64,000 bases of DNA from Hoplostethus atlanticus (lineage: Eukaryota; Chordata; Actinopteri; Trachichthyiformes; Trachichthyidae), in the NCBI GenBank assembly GCA_034670405.1, contig JAXDDX010000040.1, forward strand, positions 2,783,501-2,847,500. The letters are read 5' to 3'. A program made the translations under genes and the position numbers. Under the pieces are notes generated by a model that worked only from the letters and a program-made list of their open reading frames with translations, had not been told where the DNA came from and made no database searches. This document shows, in pieces, positions 42,401-54,925 of this stretch (within the stretch, counting starts at the first letter, position 1; each line of letters begins with the position of its first letter).

Positions 42401-42862
42401 CTGTTTCCAACGTTCGATATTTTATTCTCGCGAGAAGAAGTGGTTACCAAGGAACCGGCAACGCTGCGTCTTCCAAACTGTAAATGGCAGGTACTGACCA
42501 ATGACGGGAGCCCTGAACGTACCAAGTTGGGGATCATTTTAGGGGTGCGCTAAATGCCGTTGTAGAAAAGCTGTGTGATGTACACAAATGTTAAATGTTA
42601 CAACCATTTAATCGATAACAGACACAATCTATTAATCGATATATCATTTGAAATATTGGAATCCTCTCGAGGAATGTATCACCGACTATTTGTTAAAGTT
42701 TATAGTTGTGGTTTACCTATGGTATCATCCGCGCCAACATTGAAAGTTCCTGTGAAAGTGGATATATTCGTTTGTATTGAAATATACTTTCTTGGACACG
42801 TTGTTTCATGCGACATTTAAAAAGCAAAACATTTGAATTCTGATAAAGAGCTGTGGATACAG
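42401..42862 (+). promoter_or_regulatory. promoter-like block with TCTCGCGAGA and donor-ended leader
   Basis: Holds the palindrome TCTCGCGAGA (42426-42435), an RFX/X-box-like GGTTACCAAGGAAC just after it, and a CCAAT box (42500-42504). On + an excellent donor CAG|GTGAGT follows at 42862/42863. TCTCGCGAGA is a known core element of housekeeping promoters. No protein is recognisable: an 81-codon frame at 42575-42820 resembles nothing known to me. It may be a distal first exon of a + strand gene such as fam110a. Confidence 0.35.
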
Positions 42863-43736
42863 GTGAGTTGGCCCTGGCGCTGTTATTTTTTTGGTCGAAA
42901 CTGGTGTATGTTAAAGAATAAACTACAGGGTAACGTTAGCGAATCTATGCGGAGACATTACCTTTGCGTCCTGTAACGTTATACCACAAACCGTTTAATG
43001 GCAAAGAGTCAATGCAAAGAAAAAATATTGACGAGGTCTGAGGTCGGGTAAATATTTCATTGGAAATATAACCTACAGTGAATGGCGTAGAGGAAAATGA
43101 ACCGAGAGCTGTTTCCTTCTGGTTTAAGGCCAATCAAAACCTGACATTATATTCACCTTAAATCCACAGTGAATTGTGGATCATTCAGCAGCAAAGAATA
43201 ATAATTATGGTTTATTGTCCCAAGACGTCCAATATTGATGTGTAGGTACTTTGTGTAGGGCCTCTTTTGTCATTCATTGAATCGTGCTTTCTTTGAAATG
43301 ATCATGTCCCAGTTTTCCAAGCAGTGAGTCAATGATAACCCCCCCCCCCCATTGTAATCTACTGGAGAGTGATGATCTTAGAACTGTTTGATTCCCAGAA
43401 ATGTGGAGAAAGGTGTGAGGTAACTTGTGTTGCATAAATAGAGGAAGTCCACTGGAGCATGGGGGGGGTGAGTCTAGTCTAGTTTAAAGGTCATATAAGG
43501 CCTCACACTCTTTGTCGTCCACGCTGGTTTATTTACACCCGGCTTTTCACCGGGGGCAGTTCCGCTCCCTCCGTCTGAGGAGGAAGTTCAGGGCTAGGAG
43601 GTATGGGTGTTGAGTCGGATGTCCCTTCCTCTATTGGGCTGCTGTACGGGTTGCCTTTCTCTTTGAAATGGAATCAGGAGGCTGAATCCAGAATCGGCTT
43701 CAAAAACAAGATCTTTGAATAGATGACTACACCTCA

Positions 43737-44040
43737 GCATTACATTACATTACATTACAGTCATTTAGCAGACGCTTTTATCCAAAGCGACTTACAATAA
43801 GTGCATTCAACATAGGTAGGCAAGAAAACTACTAGTCACCGGAAATCGTAAGTGCATTTCCTTCCTAAACAAGCAACTAAGAGCATAACTAGTGTTAAGG
43901 TAAGAGTGCAATAAGTTAGCAACCTACTATATCTTAAACACATGAGACAAATAAGTGAACCAAATAAACAAGAGCTAAGACAAATAAGTGTATCAAATGA
44001 ACAAGAGCCAATAAACAAGAGCTCAGACACATTACAGTTT
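43737..44040 (+). repeat. teleost dispersed repeat (CATTTAGCAGACGCTTTTATCC type)
   Basis: A (CATTA)n start is followed by CAGTCATTTAGCAGACGCTT and TTATCCAAAGCGACTTACAA, a sequence known to be scattered through many teleost genomes. The end near 44040 is estimated. I do not assign a transposon superfamily. Confidence 0.75.
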
Positions 44041-44124
44041 GAATCATTTTTTTATATGATGAATTAATATAATGTGATACTGCATTGATCCCCTTAGGGA
44101 AGTTCTCTTTTCTCTTGCTCTCCT

Positions 44125-44275
44125 CCAAAGAGAGGTCAGAGGTCAGAGTCAGATACAGAGCAGCAGCCCTGGAGCTGGTAGGGATTCAGTGTCTTGCTCA
44201 AGGACTCTTCAGCAGCGTGGATGTTAGCAGACGTGGGGACTTGAACCTGGGTCCTCCGGTTGAAAGGCGGTCCCT
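44125..44275 (-). repeat. tRNA-derived SINE-like repeat
   Basis: On - it reads a box-B-like GGTTCAAGTCCCC, then GCTGCTGAAGAGTCCTTGAG, CAAGACACTGAATCCCTACC and CTGTATCTGACTCTGACC. It is the same family as the copy at 54750-54925, in the opposite orientation. Confidence 0.75.
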
Positions 44276-46052
44276 TTATATGAAGTATAAAACGTCAGAA
44301 AGCAAGGTTGGACACAACATGTTGGTTTCATAAATGTCTCACAGTCGTCGACAAAGAGTGTGACTGACTCACAAAAGCTGTTCTCCTTGGCTGAAAACAA
44401 CCAACGCACCACCTTGTAATTTCCATTCTTAATCATTCCCAGTCCAGGAATGTGTATCCTGTGGCCCAGAAAATTCAGTTTGCTTGTCAGCCTGGTGTCT
44501 TGAAGGCCCCGTCAGTGAGCCAGCATTAATCCTGGGGGCGGGGGGGGGAGAAAGTCGTCTGATGCTGGCTGTTCAGAGATGGTACTAAAAAGAGGACCTC
44601 TGACTGTTTTTAGTATATCTTGATGGAAAAAGCATGTTCCCATTTTTAAAATTTTACAACAAAGTGCATACAACATTGTTGCAGTGCTGCCTAGTGTTAT
44701 TCACATCTGTCTTTTGAAGCATCTCCAGAGACGGAGATTCCTTCATTCAGGCAGGGGGAAACATCAGTTCGGAGACAGAGCAGGCAATGTCTGGAAAGAA
44801 GCTTATGGGGGTTTTAACCGAAGTCTGAGGCCACCACAGCCCACTAGTGTCCTGTCCAGGGGGTGTACTTTACATTATGTTGCCTCATGCTATCGAAACA
44901 GGAGATGGGCTCCTGCTTATGTAATGGGGTTGGAAGATGTTGGCTGAGCACACTCCGCTGGTAATACTACCCTTTTGTCTAATTCAAGACTGTGGTTTTT
45001 GAATTAGCTCGATCAGCAGATCTATCCTGGCAGGAAAACTCATCTTTAAGTCATGCTTCACGGTTTATGATTAATCTTAGAGTGAAACGGAAATGTTGTC
45101 AGACCGAGTTTGATTGAGTAGATGTTCAGTGAGCACATAAACACAGAACATGCATACACAGTACGTTTCTCTGAAACAGTTGTCGACATCCTCCCTGTTT
45201 TGGAATTGTTGGCTTTAAAATGTTGGTGGGACTGAAGTCCAAGCATGTGTTGTTGTTGTCTTTACCTTGTGGAATGCCTCTGATGTGGGACGTCTTTGAA
45301 AGCTGTACATAATTCAGCCCCAAGGGAATGTTTCTCATGTTTTGGCCCTTAGATACAAAAATGGCTAATTAGAAAGCTGCTGTTAGAATGAAATGAAGGT
45401 GAGCCGCACAGTTCACACAGAGTTACAATAAGACGTTAGTGTGCCACGTGTTGGAGGGCTGGAGTCTTGTTGGAGGCTCTGCTGTGTTTTTTGATATTTT
45501 GGTACTAGCGGTGCTGTTGCCATGTTGCGCATTTAGCTGGTCTGCCCCAAAATGAGGGAATCCTTTCTAATTGAAGACTGTGGCAGATGTCAGTGGTGGT
45601 AATATTACAGTTGATGCTTTACATAGCTGCCACACACACACACACACACAGATGCACTGTAAAATGTAATCTGTAGTGTTACGTCAGCCTGGCCTGACTG
45701 CATGCATGCAGTCATTCACCATCACAGGTAATGCTGGGGATGGTTTGTTCTCTCAACTCGTCTATGAGAGAGCAAGCCTGTGACTAGCCGACATGCCATT
45801 CATCACATTGAATAGCCAGGGAATGATAGTGTGGCCTACAGTATATCATGCGACACCAGTTGTGGTCTATATTATTATGGTCTATATCAGTATTGCACAA
45901 GCGCAAAGGAAAAAGTCTACATTTTTCTTTCTGCTTTGGTGATTCTTGGATTGCACACTTATCTACACGTATGTCCCTGCAGAACAGAACAGTATCATTC
46001 AAGTAGAGCTTTATTTTTTTTCCCCAGGATGAACTTCAGGGGAGATTGGTTG

Positions 46053-46088
<36 letters not shown>

Positions 46089-46421
46089 GTGCCATAGGAA
46101 AAATCCCACATTGCTCTTATTGCTGTAATAAATATTAGTCACTGCGTTTCCCAGGGCCTCAGTTCTCACACTCTTAGCGTCTGGCTGCTGTCAAAGTGCT
46201 GTGTTGTTGTGCTGACTGTGCCTGGTCCTGCTTGTTCTCCCCCCCTCTCTCTCTCACTTAATCTCTTTTTCTCTCGCTCTCTCTCCCTCTTTCTATATCT
46301 CTATTTCAGTGTAACTGTCTCTCTCTCTCATGCTCTCTTTTCTGATATCTGTCTCTGTCTTCTCATACAGCTCATACATTTCTTGTCCTGTATCTTTCGC
46401 TATATGCTTATCTCTCTTAAT

Positions 46422-46548
46422 TTCTCTGTCTGTGTTTCTGTGTCTGTCTCTCTGTCTGTGTTTCTGTGTCAGTCTCTCTGTCTGTGTTTCTGTGTCTGTC
46501 TCTCTGTCTCTCTGTCTGTGTTTCTGTGTCAGTCTCTCTGTCTGCGTC
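46422..46548 (+). repeat. 30-bp pyrimidine-rich minisatellite
   Basis: About four units alternating TCTGTGTTTCTGTGTCTGTC and TCTGTGTTTCTGTGTCAGTC, joined by TCTCTG. One unit has an extra TCTCTGTC. The open frames across it are repeat artefacts. Confidence 0.8.
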
Positions 46549-46717
46549 AGTTCTGCTGTGCTGACTGTGTTTGGCCTTTTACCTCTGGCTGGCCCTGGCG
46601 TAGCTTTGCGTGTGGTTTATCCGTACTACCATGTGATGATGAGGTCTTATGCTGCCATGGCTTGTCAGGCCAGTTCGGGCCAGGCCAAGTACTCTGTTAG
46701 ACCTGGCCAGATTATGT

Positions 46718-46763
<46 letters not shown>

Positions 46764-48133
46764 GCCACAGAGATTCAGACTGGTATTATGCAAGCTTGTT
46801 CAATGCACTCAATGGATGTGATTGAAACAGTTTGTTCATACACTCTTGCGCATAGGTGCCACACATATTGACGTCACATCTCATGTGCACTACATTAGGT
46901 ACCCACATCCACACACACTATCAGTGTGTCACTAATGTGTTGCACCAGTTACAATGTCTGATTTACTGAAAAATCTGATGGCTCACTTTTCAAGAGTAAA
47001 GTTTACATTTCTGCTAGCCTCCCTCTTCTCGGTGAACTTAAGCCCCCTCTGGCCCAAATAGCCTAGACAGCAGTGGTCATGTGGCTGGAGTCCCCATCAC
47101 CCATTGGCCCTCGGGTGCTCCTAGTTTGGGGCGAATCTCTCCCAGTGGAATGAGGTCAGTCTAACTCCATGTCCTGGCTAGCTGGTTTCCGTCTCTGTTG
47201 AACTGGGGAGGTCAGCAGGACTCTGGAGAATCCTCAAACAGCTCCTCCTTGTCCGATATTGTGAAGGTGGGAGCTCGAACTTCTGTTGAGTCGCTCATTT
47301 AGAGGTAAGTTAGAGAGGACTGAGGTCTTGTCCTGCAAAAACCTTGTATGTCCAGTTTTACTTTTTTTTTCTTAAATTGCAATTGGCAGCTGACACTGCC
47401 CCCACATGTAGAGTATAGAGATAAATCAACCATTTGATCTCAGTTTCTAAAAGGTTGACTTGGATATGCAAGGTTTCTGACAATATGTGTAATAGTTTAA
47501 GAATTGACTGCAGAGAGCAAAATAAAATGGTGGATGTTTTGCTTGCTCGTCATAATCAACACTTGGTACTTTGTCCTACATGTGTTAGATTTCCAACGTG
47601 TTGGTTTCCCTTCAGAATGACTCTGTATCTTTACACAGCTGGCCATTATATACCTTATCTACTTGCAAGGAATGTACAGTTGTTTTTGTCCTCCAGGTCA
47701 CAGGTGAAGGACCACAGCCCACACATTGATTGAGTTATTTATCGTAACTGGGACTCAGGCTGACTTAGTTACTTAAACTGGATCAAGGATGACTAGACAA
47801 ATCTGATTTTCTGGTTTATGAGTTTGCAGCGGGAAAGGGCCTGCTCCATCACGTTTTTCCATGAAAAGTGACAAAGTGTGTGTCCGTCTGTCTGTCTGTA
47901 TAAATCCATTACACACCCACACTGTGTGAGCTGGGAGGAATATTTGTGTGTGTGTGAATGTGTGTTTGCTTATGTAGGTGGGTAGGATCTCCCAAGTCCT
48001 CCATGTGTCCCGCCCTTCCAAGACAAACGGCAGCAGTCTGGATGCCAACCTCCTTATCATCACTCCCTCCCTCCCCCCTTTCTTTCCTCCCTTCATCCCA
48101 GAGGGCCATGCTTCCTCGCTGCACGTGAGAAAA

Positions 48134-48168
<35 letters not shown>

Positions 48169-49256
48169 CGCTGCCCTTTTCTTGTTATTGGTGCCTCCGG
48201 GTGCTTTGACGTCAACATGTCGCTGGTTAACCATTATTTACCCCTGCCCCGTCCACACTGGGACCACTGACCTACTGAAGTAAGTGTGTGTGTATGTGTG
48301 TGGATATGTGTGTGTGTGTGTGTGTGCGCGCGCTGTGTCAGGCTGGGATTACATTTATAATAATGTCTTTATGTTGCTGCAAACTATGTGCACAACGATC
48401 TTGTGGCTCAAACACATTGAGATGAAACAGATTAGACCAGGTTATCGATTGTAGTATTACAAAATACATCTTCTTTGCAGCTCTGATTCACAAAATACTT
48501 TCATCCCAAAAACCTCAGAGATAGTGAAAATTGAGGCCAAACAACACTTGTTTTATTCTACAGCAACATGATGCAGCGGTAGCCAAAGCTGTCATTTTAA
48601 ATGAATTAACTTTCACTGCAGAACAACATTCAACATAAAGTATGTAGGTACCCTTCACTGAGTTTCTCTTCAGGCTAGAATAGTTCAAGGTAAGGTGTCA
48701 CTAGAGGCCTTCAAGATAGGGATCAGTTTCATTTAGTGGGCCAGCGGCGACAGGCGTGACATTGCTGTCTTTGAACGCCTCACACCTTATTTGCATTGAA
48801 TATCAGGGCAGTAGCTGGCATTGAGGAGGGGTCAGGGGCGTTGAAACAAGTCACGTGTTTTCCTTCCTCTCCTTTTCATTCTCAATGTTTAAACAAGCCC
48901 CCAAAATGTTTGCTCTGCGTGTTTGCAGCATTTTTGAACGTCAACGTACATTGAGCGTCAACACTCACCCGCCCTGATAAGCCGCCCGTTTAGAAATTTG
49001 AATTTCACCTGCCGTTTTATTGTCCCTTGTAACCCATTCAAATAGCCAAATTCAAAACTTGCAATGCAAATCTGAGAAGATAATATTGAGACCACAGGTA
49101 TGTAACTGCTCATGCTTACTGCCTCTGCCCTTAAAACGGAGCTCTCTGAGAAGTTTTGTCCGTCTTATACACGTTTCTCCATTCCTGTCAAGGTTGTTCT
49201 CACCAAACTCAATCAGATTTTCTTGTGAGATTCATTACAGTTGGGTATCATCTTCC

Positions 49257-49258
<2 letters not shown>

Positions 49259-49352
<94 letters not shown>
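49259..49352 (+). repeat. (GT)n microsatellite, 94 bp
   Basis: Uninterrupted run in the intergenic region. Confidence 0.98.
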
Positions 49353-49353
<1 letters not shown>

Positions 49354-49639
49354 GTGTTTTCAAGAGGACGGCTGGTGATAGAGGCAGGGCCTGCTTGTGC
49401 ATGCTGATGTGTAATGTGAGCAGTAATGTGAGATGTTGGACTGGTGAGTAGTCACATCCGTGGAATGCGAGTGTGTGTGTGTTCCCAGTGGCGGAGCTTA
49501 TGATTTTGGTATGAGAGAAAGGACCTAGAGCTGCCCCTGGAGTCACTTTACACCCCTCATCCTCTTTCAGTCGCCACTATAAAAAGAAATGGTGCAGCTG
49601 ATGGATCAAAATGGGGAATTCTGAATGAAGCTATGTGTG

Positions 49640-49735
49640 TGCATGTAGTTTTTGTATGTTTTCATTTCACTGCACACCCCGTGTGTGTATGTGACAAATA
49701 AAGTTCTTGAATCTTGAATCTTGAATCTAGCATAG
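49640..49735 (+). repeat. retroposon 3' tail with (TTGAATC)n end
   Basis: Contains TTTCACTGCACACC, GTGTATGTGACAAATAAAG and a TTGAATC repeat. This form of tail (GTGACAAATAAA plus a short tandem) is common at the 3' end of teleost non-LTR retroposons. The body upstream is not recognisable. Confidence 0.5.
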
Positions 49736-49966
49736 ATGCACTGCACTGACACTATGGACTCAGCCGCTGTGGGGATGCAGAATGTGTGTGTTTGCCAGTG
49801 TAAGACACTAAGACTCTGCCTAATCCATCTGCAGCCTCTCTGTCTCCCAGGGAAGGTGTGTGTTCTCATGGAGGCGCATTACCGTCGCCATAGGGCCTGG
49901 CTGAGGCACCTCACTGGGTATTATTTTGAAAGTATTTCCCCCTGGCACAGCAACGGTGTGGCTTAC

Positions 49967-50428
49967 GGAGGAGATGGGAGGAGAGAGAGAGAGGAGGAGG
50001 AGGAGAAGGCGAAGGGGAGGGTAAAAGTAAAAGATTAGAGGAGATGAGAGGGAAGGTGGGGGGGGGAATCGAGATGCAAGGGCAGGAGAGGACAAGTGGC
50101 AATAGGGGAGGAGAAGTGAAAAGAAATAGAGTGAAGTGGAGAGGAGAACAAGTGAGGAGAATGGGGGAAGAGAGGAGCAAGAAGTAGACAGGTGAGGGGA
50201 ATAGAAAAGAGGAGGAGTAGGACAAGTAGAGAGGTGAGGGGATAGGGAGATGACAAGGAGGAGAATAGAAAAGAGGAGAGGAGAAGAAGAGGTGAGGAGA
50301 ATAGAAAAGAGAAGGGAGTAGGAAAGGTATGAGGGAGGAGGAGCAGAACGCAGAGATGGGTGATAATTGGGTGGACCCAGCCCTCGGAAGGAAGGGAGGA
50401 AGGGAAGGGAACGGAGGAAGGAAGGAGG
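49967..50428 (+). repeat. 460-bp purine-rich tract
   Basis: Nearly all A and G on +, made of GAGAGG, GGAGGA and GGAAGG words with only scattered pyrimidines. The long frames on - in this stretch (up to 242 codons, rich in Ser, Pro and Leu) are composition artefacts. Confidence 0.85.
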
Positions 50429-50577
50429 CTGTGATTGATAGTGCTGGAGGATGTAGAGAAGGTGTTGGAATGTGTTGACCCATCTGAAATGTTTGTTGTC
50501 ATAGCCCATCCGACTCCCGTGGCATTAACTCCAGGAAGCCGCCATTTGTTTTCCTCTGCAGTGAGGAGTCTGAGTGG

Positions 50578-50622
<45 letters not shown>

Positions 50623-50697
50623 TTTAGTATGGCTATGTTTATACTTGTGTTTTTGAGTGTGTATTTGAGTGGGTGTGTGTGAGTCTGTGTAGTTTTT

Positions 50698-50735
<38 letters not shown>

Positions 50736-50921
50736 CTACCACAGGGAGGCCCGTCCGGTGCACCCCGCCCTGCTGACTCCTTTAAATAAGCACCGCTGTG
50801 TGTTTTGACTGTAAGGAGTCAAGTGCAGCTCAGCCTCGGTGTGCAGGCAGACTCATACACTACTGATAGAAAGGGAGACGAGGCCTTTCACTCATTTGCT
50901 TCAAATGGATGCACACCGACT

Positions 50922-50973
<52 letters not shown>

Positions 50974-51810
50974 TCAGGTATTCCCGTTACGGCTTCTACT
51001 GCACCACTGTTTTGCTGGTCTTAATGACAGGATATTCTCGACCACACCTCTCTCATTGGCTTGCTTTCTAGGCTGTCCCATTTCCTTCCCTGGCTTGCGA
51101 GAGGAAAGGAAAAGTGGATTGGATAGGAAAAGTAATACTAATAGATTGGTTTGATTGTTTTCTGTTTATCTAGGCATAAACAGTGTTTTACTCAGGTGCT
51201 GTCAGAGGTGTAGAGGGTAAACCCAACGAACTCGGTTAACCCATCTTTTTATTTGTGGAGTTGTTTTTATCCACCTTTTAAGGCTGACATGAATCTCTAC
51301 GAGTTCAATTATGTATCCGTCATAGTGGGCGAGTCCAGAATACTTGTCTAATTATATGACACAATAGTTATGAAATAGTTATGAAAGCTTTTCTTCTAAA
51401 CCCCTGCGGGCAGGTAGGAGATAACTCTTTCCAGGGGAGTTGCTTGGAAAAAGCCTCTGACACACAGGAAGTGATGCGTTTCATGTTTGCGGCAGTAGCA
51501 ACAGCAGTTTGTTTGGAATAACTAAAAGAACTGGGTAGTTAGCGTCAGCGGCGATTAGCCACCGTTGCTGAACAGACAGAGAAAAGAGCGCCACCTACAG
51601 AAACTCAACTCAACTCAGTCACTGACAGGAGGTCACAGGTTACCCGCCTGTTTATTTACCACTGCTGTAGTTTAAACACTAAGCCACTGTCAGTTAGTCA
51701 GACTGTTCCCTGCATTACTTGTGCCACTGTCACCGGTAATGGAAATGGTTTTGTGAGAAAGAGTGGTGTGTCAAGGAGAGGGATGACATGGGTGACAAAG
51801 TTTCTGGAAG

Positions 51811-52084
51811 GTCACGTGACTATGAGGAAAGGCTCTGCTTCCTGGTTCTAGACCGAGGGGGGGTGGGGGGGGGGGGGCGGAGTCTGACTGAGCAGTAGGA
51901 GGAGAAGGAGCGGAGTATATTAGCCTAAGGGGCAGAGACACGCTCAGGTTTGTGTTCATTTGGCTCACACACACCGGCACATTCGCTCATGCCGGCTCTA
52001 GTGTTGTGAAGTTGCAGAAGTCTGGTTTTCCACTTTTCCAGAGACCAAGCATAGGATCCCTCTCCTGACACACACACACACACC
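51811..52084 (+). promoter_or_regulatory. promoter-like block and candidate alternative first exon
   Basis: In order: a perfect palindromic E-box GTCACGTGAC (51811-51820), a G-rich run with a GGGCGG box (51857-51880), a TATA-like TATATTAG (51916-51923), a leader of about 140 bases and a strong donor CCAC|GTAAGT at 52084/52085. The order and spacing fit a Pol II promoter with a non-coding first exon. fam110a is the only downstream + strand gene visible. Confidence 0.4.
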
Positions 52085-53002
52085 ACGTAAGTAACCTTCA
52101 CCAGTGCCTGCAGCGTGTAGACATAGCGCTGTGTCTGTGTACTTTACATGAAGTTTGGTTGCTGTTAGGAAGTGATGGGCTTTTGCCTATATGTGTTTAT
52201 ATCTATATGTCTTTCATGTCTTATGTGTTTTTATTGACCGGTTCCTTTAAAGACACTCGTCATTTATTGTCAAAACATAAGAAATGGGCTATACGAGCAA
52301 CACTGGAAAAACACTGAATGATTGAAAGCCTCATTTCTGTGAGAGCCGGCTGTTGTCTCTTTCAGTGTTCCTATGGCTGCTTCCTTGTCCTTGTGTCTGT
52401 GAGGTGGAATGGCAAATCTAAAAATACTGGTCTTGATTATAACATTTGGCAGCTCTGCTGCAAGACTATTTTCTGTCTCAGCTGTAGCAGGGTGAGAAGT
52501 TGCATGGCTGGCAGGGAAAGTGGATGTATTGTAGCACTAATAGGTTTGGTGTTGACATGTAATTTCAAGTAGAAAGAGTGTTTCAAAGCATTATCATGCC
52601 AGCGGTGTTTTGGTTTATCTCACTGTCAATGTTGAGAGAGAAAAAAAACAGAGAGTTGAGCTAATCAAGCTTTGTTGGATCTAAGGTGTGTGTGTGTTTG
52701 TTTTTTGACTGTGTGTGTGTGTGAAATGGACCTGGCATATCTCGTCAGGCTGCCTGCTAAAACAAACAGAAAGTCCCACCCGGAGCCCTTTGGACTTTGA
52801 GAGGCCCTTTCTATCAGTGGAAAGGTAACCAGGGCTTATAAGGGTTAATAATTTGAGGATGACTCTTCCAACAGTGCGTGCATGCATGCACATGCATACA
52901 ACCATTGGCGTTCATGCCTGTGTGTTTGTGTGTGTTAAGGGTCCCTGTATCCAAGCCAACAGTGTGGCCTAGCCATTGAGGCGACTCCACAGTGACCACT
53001 CT

Positions 53003-53121
<119 letters not shown>

Positions 53122-54135
53122 ACAGCGGTATGTGACTGTGTCCATGCCTGCGTGTCTCTGGAATGTATTCACCGCTCTGTTTTTTTCTCTCCTCGCCTTT
53201 TTTCTTTCCCTTCATGCACTGCCGCTGCTGCACTGTGTGTGTAGTTGTGTGTTTTGTATGTCTGCATGGGCATGTGTTTATCTTTGTGTGTTTGCATGCA
53301 CATGCATCTGTGTGTGTATGTGTCTCTTGGCATGTGTCTGTGTATGCATGTACATGTGCGTCTATGTATGCATGAATGTGTTACTGTGCGTGTGTGTGTG
53401 TGTGTGTAGTTGTGTGTTACCTAACATATTATGTTCAGTTGAGTGAGGCAAGCAAAGCCCAGAGAGAAGAGTTGCCTCCAGCCACAGATCCAAGACCCCC
53501 CTCCTCTCCAAACCAGAACTGTTCGGGGGGGTTTGGAGAGTTATTTCCATCATCAGCAGAAAATCTTCCTGCTCCACCAGAGTGAATTCACCCTCTAGGG
53601 GCTCAGCCATGCCAGAATCTTAGCAGGATCCACTCTCATCTAATAACTTTGTACCTGTCCCTTTTTCAAATGGTTGAACAAATCTTTTCAAATGAACTTA
53701 ACCCAGTGTTCAGAAACGTTCAAGTGCAGTCAGAGGAACATACTACCTGATGAAGGTTCTTTGGGGTTAAAATGAGGCTTTATAGAACGATTTGGACCAT
53801 TAATGGGTGTTTTTCCGAAGATGCTTTAGCCAGTTTTCAAATCAGTACCTGAAGTTTATCCTTCAGTATCTAATTTTAGTTCAAAACTCTTTAAATAGAG
53901 AGCAGTAGAATAGGTCAAAATGAGGCACTCTCCAAATCTGACAAAAAAGTGCATTCTTTTATTCTTGCTTATTTTGAGAAGGCAGGTTGATTTGCCACTT
54001 CCTTATTTATTTCCTCTATTTGGCTAATGCAATTGCAGATGTCAGAATGTGTTTGTCTTCGCCGCCGGGTTTAGTTTCCCCAAGGGGAGACTGGACCACC
54101 TGCTCTCCACTGATTACCTACTCAGTCAAAACTCG

Positions 54136-54188
<53 letters not shown>

Positions 54189-54749
54189 ATGACATTGACA
54201 TTGACGGATGCATAGATACATCAGACATAGATTCATTGGACCCCCCCTCCACCCTTGGGTGTAATTGTGCATTAATATGTGTGTTTCCTGGGGCCACAGA
54301 CACAAACAGTGATGGGCGGTGGTGGATGGGGGGAGCGGGGGTTATGGGGAGAAAGATGGAGAGAGTGGGGGAGGGACAGATGCTGTAACTCTAATAACTG
54401 CCTGCTTATGGTTCAGTGTGCAGGCTGTGCAGTCGACTAGGCTCTGCTGCATGTGTGTGTGTGTAGAAACAGTTGCGTAACACCGTGGAGGAAACTTTTC
54501 ATTCATGCGTGTCAATCACCATCTCCGTCTGGTCAGGAGCTGTTGTTAATGTGAAGTAAGCAGCGCTGTGCCTGAAGGCCAGGGGGTTGAGACCCAAAAA
54601 CATCTGGTGATCTGGTGCTCTCCGCCATGGAAGGCCTTTCTGTCTTCATAAGCTGTCTTAGAAGCTCCCTGGATCAGCCCTGGAGGGGAGTGGCTGAGGA
54701 GTGGCTGATAACCTTTTGAACTCCTCCTTTAACCTTTAATTGAGTCAGA

Positions 54750-54925
54750 GCGTGGGGCTGCGGTGTCCCGGTGGGGCGGCGGTCTGGCCTCCTGACGTTG
54801 TTGGTTTGCACCCATGTCAGCACGCACCCTGCTGAAGTGCTCCTGAGCAAGACACTGACTCCAGTGCCAGGGGTGCTGTTCTGTATCTGACCCTGACCTC
54901 TGACCTCCCTGTGGAGGGGGCGTGA
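54750..54925 (+). repeat. tRNA-derived SINE-like repeat
   Basis: Reads GGTGGGGCGGCGGTCTGG, then CACCCTGCTGAAGTGCTCC, TGAGCAAGACACTGACTCC and CTGTATCTGACCCTGACC. It matches the - strand copy at 44125-44275 block by block, and the body of the copy at 35585-35715 more loosely. Confidence 0.75.

Larger units (their letters stand above)
42864..51780. other. intergenic region, middle part
   Basis: No coding exon recognised. It contains a teleost dispersed repeat (43737-44040), a tRNA-like SINE on - (44125-44275), a 30-bp minisatellite (46422-46548), GT/CA tracts at 46055-46086, 46719-46761, 49259-49352, 50581-50620, 50698-50734 and 50924-50971, a LINE-like tail (49640-49735) and a 460-bp purine tract (49967-50428). 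The rest is unremarkable AT-moderate DNA. Confidence 0.5.

Noticed and set aside
42575-42820. 81-codon frame on + after the TCTCGCGAGA block
   Set aside because: Protein unlike any known family and codon use looks random; more likely leader sequence.
50035-50763. 242-codon open frame on -, one of the longest in the window
   Set aside because: Lies on the complement of the purine tract and CA repeats; the protein is Ser/Pro/Leu/His-Thr low complexity without any family resemblance.
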